This document shows positions 1 through 5,078 of a DNA stretch of 13,403 bases, piece after piece. How positions within the stretch are numbered: the stretch's first letter is position 1; the number at the start of each line of letters is the position of its first letter. The stretch covers positions 1 through 13,403 of the forward strand of contig CAMKZP010000037.1 of the NCBI GenBank assembly GCA_946477805.1, given 5' to 3'. The notes beneath the pieces are model-generated. The model had not been told where the DNA came from. It ran no database searches and was given only the letters and a program-made list of their open reading frames with translations. This DNA comes from an uncultured Enterobacter sp. (GTDB lineage: Bacteria; Pseudomonadota; Gammaproteobacteria; Enterobacterales; Enterobacteriaceae). A program made the position numbers and the translations under genes.

Positions 1-309
1 ACGCACCGGGGCGTGGACTGCTCGGCGCTGATGCAAAATGTGTTCAGCGAGGCGGCCCATCTCAACCTGCCGCGCACGACGGGCGAGCAGATCCACCGCG
101 GCGTGCAGGTGGCGCAGTACCGCCTCAGGGCCGGGGATTTGGTGTTCTTCCAGACGGGGCCGCACCGTAAGCACGTGGGCGTTTACATTGGTGACAGCCA
201 GTTTATTCACGCCTCGACCAGCCAGGGCGTAACGGTTTCCACCCTGACCGACAGCTACTGGCAGCAACGCTTCATCACCACCCGCCGCGTGGCAGGCGCT
301 GCCGCCTGA
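1..309 (+). CDS. NlpC/P60 family peptidoglycan endopeptidase, MepS/NlpC-like (5' end missing)
   Basis: Only the C-terminal 102 codons are in the window; the reading frame is open to base 1 and ends at TGA 307-309. The fragment is essentially the NlpC/P60 catalytic domain. It has a DCS motif with the nucleophile Cys at fragment residue 7, a catalytic His at 58 (in KHVG) and a third polar His at 70 (in FIHAS). The spacings of 51 and 12 residues match the Cys-His-His triad of E. coli MepS (Spr). The family cuts peptide bonds in murein stem peptides or cross-links in the periplasm, usually as a lipoprotein or secreted protein; the signal sequence would lie to the left of the window. The usual DCSG is DCSA here, a mild departure. 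A GTG at 13 is within the domain and is not a credible start. It converges on the dehydrogenase gene with a 4-bp gap. The exact paralogue (MepS, NlpC or a third member) cannot be decided from the fragment. Confidence 0.88.
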   Translation, partial: THRGVDCSALMQNVFSEAAHLNLPRTTGEQIHRGVQVAQYRLRAGDLVFFQTGPHRKHVGVYIGDSQFIHASTSQGVTVSTLTDSYWQQRFITTRRVAGAAA

Positions 310-313
310 CGGA

Positions 314-1108
314 TCAGACGATGTCGTCCACCACCCCGCCGTCGACGCGCAGCGCCGCGCCGGAGGTGGCGGAGGCCTGAGCCGAGCATACGTACACCAC
401 CATATTGGCGACCTCCTCGACCGTTGCCGCGCGCTGGATGATCGAGCTCGGGCGGTTAGCCATCACAAACTCTTTCGCCAGCTGCTCGAGCGATTTCCCG
501 GTTTTTTCGATTTCGTCCTTCATCATTTCGGCGAAACCGTCCGACATCGTGGGGCCTGGCAGGACGCTGTTGACCGTAACGCCGCTGCCCGCCACGAATT
601 TCGCCAGCCCGCGCGCCAGCGAGAGCTGGGCCGTTTTGGTCACGCCGTAGTGGATCATATCCGCAGGAATATTGCACGCCGACTCGGACGAGATAAACAC
701 CACGCGCCCCCAGCCCTTCTGCACCATGCCCGGCAGCAGGGCGCGCGCGAGCCGCACGCCGGACATCACGTTGGTCTGCCAGTAGCGTTCCCAGGTCTCG
801 TCGTCTGTGGAATAGAAATCCTGCGGGCCGTAAATCCCGGCGTTATTCACCAGAATATCGACGTTGGTCGCCACTTTCAGCAGCGCCTCCACGCCTTCCT
901 GGGTGCTGAGATCGGCGATGGCGGCGCGTACCTGCACGCCTGGCACCACCTGCTGAAGCTGCTGAATACCGTTGTTAACCGATTCAGTGCTGCGGCCATT
1001 AACGATCACCTCTGCACCGCTTTCTGCCAGCCCTCGGGCGATGGCAAACCCAATCCCGCCGGTTGAGGCGGTCACTAACGCGACTTTCCCCGTAAAATCG
1101 ATTTTCAT
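314..1108 (-). CDS. SDR family NAD(P)-dependent oxidoreductase
   Basis: A 264-residue protein of classical short-chain dehydrogenase length. The N-terminal Rossmann motif is at residues 13-20 (TASTGGIG), the NNAG motif at 88-91, and the catalytic set Ser141, Tyr154 and Lys158 (YGVTK) is complete, with the usual 13-residue Ser-Tyr spacing. A PGPT motif at 185-188 and a C-terminal VDGG at 256-259 are also typical. The enzyme should oxidise or reduce a hydroxyl/carbonyl substrate in the cytoplasm using NAD(H) or NADP(H); the substrate cannot be read from the sequence. The ATG at 1106-1108 is preceded on its strand by AAGGAG (1115-1120), a good ribosome binding site. It lies 33 bp behind the LysR-type gene on the same strand and may be co-transcribed with it. 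Whether it works with padC in aromatic acid metabolism is only a guess from proximity. Confidence 0.92.
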   Translation of the reverse strand: MKIDFTGKVALVTASTGGIGFAIARGLAESGAEVIVNGRSTESVNNGIQQLQQVVPGVQVRAAIADLSTQEGVEALLKVATNVDILVNNAGIYGPQDFYSTDDETWERYWQTNVMSGVRLARALLPGMVQKGWGRVVFISSESACNIPADMIHYGVTKTAQLSLARGLAKFVAGSGVTVNSVLPGPTMSDGFAEMMKDEIEKTGKSLEQLAKEFVMANRPSSIIQRAATVEEVANMVVYVCSAQASATSGAALRVDGGVVDDIV

Positions 1109-1141
1109 CCTCTGCTCCTTGTCGTTTTTAACCTTCGGACC

Positions 1142-2023
1142 TTAAAGCGTAGCAGTTGATGATGGCGGCTCCTGGCTAAAAAGGCGCAGCAGCGTTTCCA
1201 CCTGCTCATCCAGCGGAGAGAGGGAGCGTTTGACGATCAGGTGCAGCGGCGTGGCTCTGCGGACGCCGTGGCTCAGCGGCAGCACCTTTAACGTGCCCTG
1301 TTCCAGCAGGGGCTGAATACGCTCCTCCGGTAGCCAGCCGTAGCCGACCTGATACATCACCGCTTCAATGGCGGCGTCGATGGTCGAAAAGGTCCAGGAC
1401 TCCCCGGCAGGGCGCGCAGCGGGCTGGCTGTCCGCTATCTGGATCAGCGGCCACGGGCGCAGCATATCGTCGTTGAGCGGCACATCAAGGTTAAACAGGG
1501 GATGGTCACGGTGGGCGACGGCGACAAAATCGATATTCATCAGCCACTCGCCGAGCCCGGTGATGTCCTGGCGGCGGGTTAACACCATCACATCCGCTTC
1601 GTCATTGAGGGCGTCAGCGCGGGTATTTTCCAGCACTTCGGTGAGGCGCACCTGGGTTTGCGGATACTGCTGCTGGAACTGACGCAAAATGGCGAACAGG
1701 CGGCGGCGCGGGAAAATACTGTCTACTATAAGATCGATTCGGGTGCGCATGCCGCTCTGCAGCGTGGCGGCGCGCGTCTCGACGTACGAGAACGCTTTCA
1801 GCAGCGGCTTCACCTGGTTCAACAGCAGTTCCCCGGCGGGCGTGAGCACGGCCCGCCTTCCCTCCGCCACCAGCAGCGCAACGCCCAGCCGTTCCTGCAG
1901 CAAAGAGAGGTTGTAGCTCACGGAAGATTGGCTCCGGTGGGTCAGCTCCGCCGCTTTAGCAAAGCTGCCGGCCTCCACCACTTTTTCCAGCAGTAACCAC
2001 TGCTCAAGCGTTGTTTTGTGCAT
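1142..2023 (-). CDS. LysR-type transcriptional regulator, divergent from padC
   Basis: A 293-residue LysR-type regulator. The N-terminal winged helix-turn-helix covers about residues 3-62, with the characteristic stretch GSFAKAAELTHRSQSSVSY at 19-37 and the LTPAGELLL segment after it. The remainder is the periplasmic-binding-like effector domain. I chose the ATG at 2021-2023 because the DNA-binding domain then starts within a few residues, as is normal for the family. The frame can be extended to a TTG at 2056, but that would add 11 residues with no family counterpart and run through the palindromic operator candidate. No good Shine-Dalgarno sequence precedes either start. The gene is divergent from padC across 99 bp and upstream of the dehydrogenase. 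LysR regulators commonly control their divergent neighbour and themselves, so control of padC by a phenolic acid is a reasonable inference, not shown by the sequence. Confidence 0.9.
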   Translation of the reverse strand: MHKTTLEQWLLLEKVVEAGSFAKAAELTHRSQSSVSYNLSLLQERLGVALLVAEGRRAVLTPAGELLLNQVKPLLKAFSYVETRAATLQSGMRTRIDLIVDSIFPRRRLFAILRQFQQQYPQTQVRLTEVLENTRADALNDEADVMVLTRRQDITGLGEWLMNIDFVAVAHRDHPLFNLDVPLNDDMLRPWPLIQIADSQPAARPAGESWTFSTIDAAIEAVMYQVGYGWLPEERIQPLLEQGTLKVLPLSHGVRRATPLHLIVKRSLSPLDEQVETLLRLFSQEPPSSTATL

Positions 2024-2036
2024 GACATATCTAAAT

Positions 2037-2084
2037 TTTGAATTAATTTGATTCAAACATAGCGTTATTCATTCAATTTTTGAA
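2037..2084. promoter_or_regulatory. Candidate LysR-type operator: two palindromes sharing the TTGAA/TTCAA half-site
   Basis: The first palindrome is TTTGAAT (2037-2043), a 7-base spacer, then ATTCAAA (2051-2057). It is perfect and has the T-N11-A type layout of LysR boxes. The second is TTCAA (2072-2076), TTT, TTGAA (2080-2084), also perfect. The hexamer ATTCAA recurs at 2051 and 2071, exactly 20 bp apart, about two helical turns. Both lie between the LysR gene start and padC. LysR proteins usually bind a recognition site plus a second activation site nearer the target promoter, which fits this pair. A TACGAT at 2089-2094 could be the padC -10, but no convincing -35 accompanies it. Confidence 0.5.
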
Positions 2085-2108
2085 GGGGTACGATACGTTC
2101 ATCAACAC

Positions 2109-2115
2109 AAAGGAG
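2109..2115 (+). promoter_or_regulatory. padC ribosome binding site
   Basis: AAAGGAG ends 7 bases before the padC ATG at 2123. It is a near-ideal Shine-Dalgarno sequence and fixes the start codon. Confidence 0.8.
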
Positions 2116-2122
2116 ACACATT

Positions 2123-2629
2123 ATGAGCAACTTTGACAAACATGATTTAAGCGACTTCGTCGGCAAACATCTGGTTTATACCTACGATAACGGCTGGAAC
2201 TACGAGATTTACGTAAAAAACGAAAACACCCTCGACTACCGCATCCACAGCGGCCTTGTCGGCAACCGCTGGGTGAAAGACCAGCAGGCGTACATCGTTC
2301 GCGTAGGGGAGAGCATCTATAAAATTTCCTGGACAGAGCCAACCGGAACCGACGTTAGCCTGATTGTGAACCTGGGCGATAACCTGTTCCACGGCACCAT
2401 CTTCTTCCCGCGCTGGGTGATGAATAATCCGGAAAAAACCGTCTGCTTCCAGAACGACCACATTCCGCTGATGAACAGCTATCGCGACGCGGGCCCGGCG
2501 TATCCAACCGAAGTGATCGATGAATTTGCCACTATCACCTTCGTGCGGGACTGCGGTGTAAATAACGACAGCGTTATTGCCTGTGCCGCCAGCGAGCTGC
2601 CGGAAAACTTTCCCGATAATTTAAAATAA
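2123..2629 (+). CDS. padC: Phenolic acid decarboxylase
   Basis: A 168-residue protein recognised along its whole length as a bacterial phenolic acid decarboxylase. It removes CO2 without a cofactor from p-coumaric, ferulic and caffeic acid to give 4-vinylphenols, a detoxification of plant hydroxycinnamates in the cytoplasm. The small lipocalin-like barrel enzymes of this family use paired tyrosines plus Arg and Glu. Here these are Tyr19 and Tyr21 (VYTYDNGWNYEIY), Trp25, Tyr27, Arg49 and Glu72, matching Bacillus Tyr11/Tyr13/Arg41/Glu64 with an offset of 8. Glu134, implicated in the Enterobacter enzyme, is also present. Length is normal. The gene stands alone between a divergent LysR-type gene and a strong terminator, so it is probably monocistronic and inducible. 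In Gram-positives the usual regulator is PadR; the adjacent LysR-type gene may take that role here (inference). Confidence 0.95.
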   Translation: MSNFDKHDLSDFVGKHLVYTYDNGWNYEIYVKNENTLDYRIHSGLVGNRWVKDQQAYIVRVGESIYKISWTEPTGTDVSLIVNLGDNLFHGTIFFPRWVMNNPEKTVCFQNDHIPLMNSYRDAGPAYPTEVIDEFATITFVRDCGVNNDSVIACAASELPENFPDNLK

Positions 2630-2655
2630 GCGCGACAGTTAACTAAAAAGAAAAG

Positions 2656-2702
2656 TTCCCGATGCATTTCACATTTATTAGAAATGATCGGGAAATTTTT
2701 TA
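2656..2702 (+). terminator. Rho-independent terminator of padC
   Basis: TTCCCGAT (2656-2663) pairs with ATCGGGAA (2687-2694), and CATTTC (2665-2670) with GAAATG (2681-2686). This gives a 14-bp stem with one bulged G at 2664 and a 10-base loop. A run of T follows at 2696-2701. It lies 27 bp after the padC stop and separates padC from the arn control region. Confidence 0.88.
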
Positions 2703-2704
2703 TT

Positions 2705-2721
2705 TGTTGATGGTTGGTTTA
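2705..2721 (+). promoter_or_regulatory. PhoP-box-like repeat, distal copy (weak)
   Basis: TGTTGA (2705-2710), 5 bases, GGTTTA (2716-2721). Against the PhoP box (T/G)GTTTA-N5-(T/G)GTTTA only one position differs. No -10 sequence stands at the usual distance downstream and the region is AT-rich, so chance is a real alternative. Confidence 0.25.
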
Positions 2722-2770
2722 AGAAAAATGGCCGTGAACGTTGAAGTTACTCACAAAATAAAGCATTGGT

Positions 2771-2776
2771 TATAAT
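2771..2776 (+). promoter_or_regulatory. Possible -10 element (TATAAT) in the arn control region
   Basis: A perfect TATAAT in the AT-rich stretch upstream of arnB. There is no good -35 at 16-18 bp and the extended TGn is absent (GGT instead), so its activity is uncertain. If used, it would start a transcript about 170 bases before arnB, upstream of the PmrA box. Confidence 0.25.
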
Positions 2777-2785
2777 TTAACGCAT

Positions 2786-2802
2786 TGTTTAATAAGTGTT
2801 TT
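2786..2802 (+). promoter_or_regulatory. Candidate PhoP box upstream of arnB
   Basis: TGTTTA (2786-2791), 5 bases, TGTTTT (2797-2802): 11 of 12 positions fit the PhoP direct repeat with exact 11-bp periodicity. In Klebsiella and Yersinia the arn (pbgP) promoter is known to be bound directly by PhoP as well as PmrA, and in the Enterobacter cloacae complex arn expression has been reported to depend on PhoPQ, so a site here is expected. Its place about 32 bp upstream of the PmrA box would make it an upstream activator site for the proximal promoter. Confidence 0.45.
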
Positions 2803-2833
2803 AAAATAAATATCCCTTCCTGTTTTCCCCCAT

Positions 2834-2850
2834 CTTAATTTTTTCCTAAG
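2834..2850 (+). promoter_or_regulatory. Candidate PmrA (BasR) box of the arn operon
   Basis: CTTAAT (2834-2839), 5 bases, CCTAAG (2845-2850). The consensus is (C/T)TTAA(G/T)-N5-(C/T)TTAA(G/T); only the second base of the second half differs and the spacing is exact. A -10 candidate, TACCTT at 2861-2866, follows 10 bp later, so the box would overlap the -35 region, as at known PmrA-activated promoters. The predicted start of transcription is near 2873, giving a leader of about 80 bases. This would respond to Fe3+, Al3+, mild acid or PmrD/PhoP input through PmrB. Confidence 0.6.
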
Positions 2851-2953
2851 AAATGCGCGCTACCTTGAGATGAGTTTATGGTTCGTTGAAATAAACGGAC
2901 CAACATTTGGTTAATATCCAAAAGCTGCCTTATCTATCTCAAGGAAATTAATA

Positions 2954-4093
2954 ATGCGTGATTTTTTGCCTTTTTCCCGCCCGTCCATGGGGCCTGAGGA
3001 AATAGCCGCAGTGCAGGAGGTATTAACCTCTGGCTGGATCACCACGGGGCCAAAAAACCTGGCGCTTGAAGAGGCATTTTGCACGCTCACGGGCAACCGC
3101 CATGCCGTTGCCGTGTGCTCCGCAACGGCGGGCATGCACGTTACCCTGATGGCGCTGGGCGTCGGGCCGGGCGATGAGGTGATTACCCCCTCCCTGACGT
3201 GGGTATCGACGCTGAATATGATCGTACTGCTTGGCGCAACGCCGGTGATGATCGACGTCGACAAAGACACGCTGATGGTGACGCCTGAAGCCGTTGAAGC
3301 CGCCGTTACGCCGCGCACCAAAGCCATCGTGCCGGTGCATTACGCGGGAGCGCCCTGCGATATCGACGCCATTCGCGCTGTTGGCGAGCGCCACGGTATT
3401 CCGGTCATTGAAGATGCCGCCCATGCGGCAGGCACGTACTACAACAACCGCCACGTGGGCTGGCAGGGCACGGCCATTTTCTCCTTCCACGCCATCAAAA
3501 ACATGACCTGCGCCGAAGGCGGGCTGGTGGTGACGGACGACGAGCAGCTGGCGCATAAAATTCGCAGCCTGAAGTTTCACGGGCTGGGCGTCGATGCCTA
3601 TGACCGACAGACCCACGGCCGTGCGCCGCAGGCGGAGGTCATCGCCCCGGGGTTCAAATACAACCTTGCGGATATCAACGCCGCGCTGGCGCTGGTGCAG
3701 CTGGGCAAGCTGGGCGAGGCCAACAGGCGCCGCCGCGACATTGCCGACCGCTACCTGCTTGAACTCTCGGATACCCCTTTTCAGCCGCTGCGCATTCCGT
3801 CCTGGCCGCACCTGCACGCCTGGCACCTGTTTATCATTCGCGTGGACGAAGACCGGTGCGGCATATCGCGCGATGCGCTCATGGCGGCGCTGAAAGAGCA
3901 GGGCATCGGCACCGGGCTGCACTTCCGCGCGGCCCACACGCAAAAATACTACCGCGAGCGTTTTCCACAGGTATCACTCCCGAACGCTGAGTGGAACAGC
4001 GCGCGTATTTGTTCTCTTCCCCTTTTCCCGGACATGACTCATGACGACACAACCCGCGTCATTACCGCGCTCCATCAGCTTGCAGGACATTGA
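2954..4093 (+). CDS. arnB: UDP-4-amino-4-deoxy-L-arabinose--oxoglutarate aminotransferase
   Basis: A 379-residue PLP-dependent aminotransferase of the DegT/DnrJ/EryC1 family. It converts UDP-4-keto-pentose made by ArnA to UDP-L-Ara4N with glutamate as amino donor, in the cytoplasm. Lys182 in FSFHAIKN is the Schiff-base lysine at the same number as in characterised ArnB, and Asp154 (IEDAAHA) is placed to contact the pyridine nitrogen of PLP. The N-terminal FLPFSRPSMG and SGWITTGPKN segments are typical. Length equals the E. coli protein. The ATG at 2954 is preceded by AAGGAAA (2941-2947) at a suitable distance. It is the first gene of the seven-gene arn operon, downstream of candidate PmrA and PhoP boxes, and is followed by arnC after a single base. 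Confidence 0.97.
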   Translation: MRDFLPFSRPSMGPEEIAAVQEVLTSGWITTGPKNLALEEAFCTLTGNRHAVAVCSATAGMHVTLMALGVGPGDEVITPSLTWVSTLNMIVLLGATPVMIDVDKDTLMVTPEAVEAAVTPRTKAIVPVHYAGAPCDIDAIRAVGERHGIPVIEDAAHAAGTYYNNRHVGWQGTAIFSFHAIKNMTCAEGGLVVTDDEQLAHKIRSLKFHGLGVDAYDRQTHGRAPQAEVIAPGFKYNLADINAALALVQLGKLGEANRRRRDIADRYLLELSDTPFQPLRIPSWPHLHAWHLFIIRVDEDRCGISRDALMAALKEQGIGTGLHFRAAHTQKYYRERFPQVSLPNAEWNSARICSLPLFPDMTHDDTTRVITALHQLAGH

Positions 4094-4094
4094 T

Positions 4095-5078
4095 ATGTTC
4101 AGCGCCCAGCCCGTTCAGAAAGTCTCCGTGGTGATCCCGGTCTACAACGAGCAGGAGAGCCTGCCGGAACTGATCCGCCGCACCGCGGCTGCCTGCGAGT
4201 CGCTGGGCAAGGCTTATGAAATTCTGCTGGTGGACGACGGCAGCAGCGACGACTCCGCCCGAATACTCACCGACGCCGCGAACGTGCAGGGGAGCCACAT
4301 TGTCGCCGTGCTGCTTAACCGTAACTACGGCCAGCACTCGGCGATCGTGGCCGGGTTCAGCCACGTAACGGGCGATCTGATTATCACCCTCGATGCCGAT
4401 CTGCAAAACCCGCCGGAGGAGATCCCGCGCCTGGTTGCCAAAGCCGACGAGGGCTACGACGTGGTCGGCACCGTGCGGCAAAACCGCCGGGACAGCCTGT
4501 TCCGCAAGCTGGCCTCACGGGCCATCAACCGCCTGATCCAGCGAGCGACCGGTAAAGCGATAGGCGACTACGGCTGTATGCTGCGCGCCTATCGCCGCCA
4601 TATTGTCGACGCCATGCTGCACTGCCACGAGCGCAGCACCTTCATTCCGATTCTGGCGAACACCTTTGCGCGTAAGGCGACGGAGATCCCCGTCCTGCAC
4701 GCCGAGCGCGAGCACGGCGAATCGAAGTACAGCTTTATGCGCCTGATCAACCTGATGTACGACCTGATCACCTGCCTGACCACCACGCCGCTGCGTCTGC
4801 TGAGCGTCTTTGGCAGCATCATCGCGCTGGCCGGGTTTGCGCTTTCGGTTCTGCTGGTGGTGCTGCGGCTGGTCTTTGGCCCGCAGTGGGCAGCGGAAGG
4901 GGTCTTTATGCTCTTTGCCGTGCTGTTCACGTTCATCGGCGCCCAGTTTATCGGCATGGGCCTGCTCGGTGAGTACATCGGCCGTATCTATAACGATGTT
5001 CGCGCGCGTCCGCGCTACTTTATTCAACGCGTTGTCCGCCAGGAACGCACCGCATCACAAGAGGAAAAACACCCATGA
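4095..5078 (+). CDS. arnC: Undecaprenyl-phosphate 4-deoxy-4-formamido-L-arabinose transferase
   Basis: A 327-residue GT2 glycosyltransferase. It transfers L-Ara4FN from its UDP donor to undecaprenyl phosphate on the inner face of the cytoplasmic membrane. The GT-A domain begins at once (VSVVIPVYNEQESLPEL), with the nucleotide-binding DDGS at 47-50 and the metal-binding DAD at 100-102. Two C-terminal membrane segments lie at about 235-257 and 269-292, then LLGEYIGRIY and a basic tail. I chose ATG 4095 over the in-frame ATG at 4041. The shorter protein matches the known ArnC N-terminus, GCAGGA (4082-4087) is a suitable ribosome binding site, and the upstream start would overlap arnB by 53 bp. 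The end overlaps arnA in ATGA (5075-5078). Confidence 0.96.
   Translation: MFSAQPVQKVSVVIPVYNEQESLPELIRRTAAACESLGKAYEILLVDDGSSDDSARILTDAANVQGSHIVAVLLNRNYGQHSAIVAGFSHVTGDLIITLDADLQNPPEEIPRLVAKADEGYDVVGTVRQNRRDSLFRKLASRAINRLIQRATGKAIGDYGCMLRAYRRHIVDAMLHCHERSTFIPILANTFARKATEIPVLHAEREHGESKYSFMRLINLMYDLITCLTTTPLRLLSVFGSIIALAGFALSVLLVVLRLVFGPQWAAEGVFMLFAVLFTFIGAQFIGMGLLGEYIGRIYNDVRARPRYFIQRVVRQERTASQEEKHP

Noticed and set aside
310..313. A terminator between the convergent NlpC/P60 and SDR genes.
   Set aside because: The gap is only 4 bp and no hairpin with a T-run is visible around it on either strand.
1049..1072. SDR cofactor motif TASTGGIG with Ala where TGxxxGxG has its first Gly.
   Set aside because: The TAST variant is common in functional short-chain dehydrogenases, so this is not a sign of lost function.
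2024..2056. TTG start extending the LysR-type protein by 11 residues.
   Set aside because: The extension lies in the palindromic intergenic DNA and places the helix-turn-helix unusually far from the N-terminus.
2870..2914. Annotating the 14-codon frame before arnB as a leader peptide gene.
   Set aside because: There is no Shine-Dalgarno sequence and its ATG falls at or before the predicted transcription start. It is kept only as a low-weight finding.
4041..4094. Upstream in-frame ATG that would lengthen ArnC by 18 residues.
   Set aside because: It would overlap arnB by 53 bp and add residues with no counterpart in ArnC; ATG 4095 has a suitable ribosome binding site and the known N-terminus.
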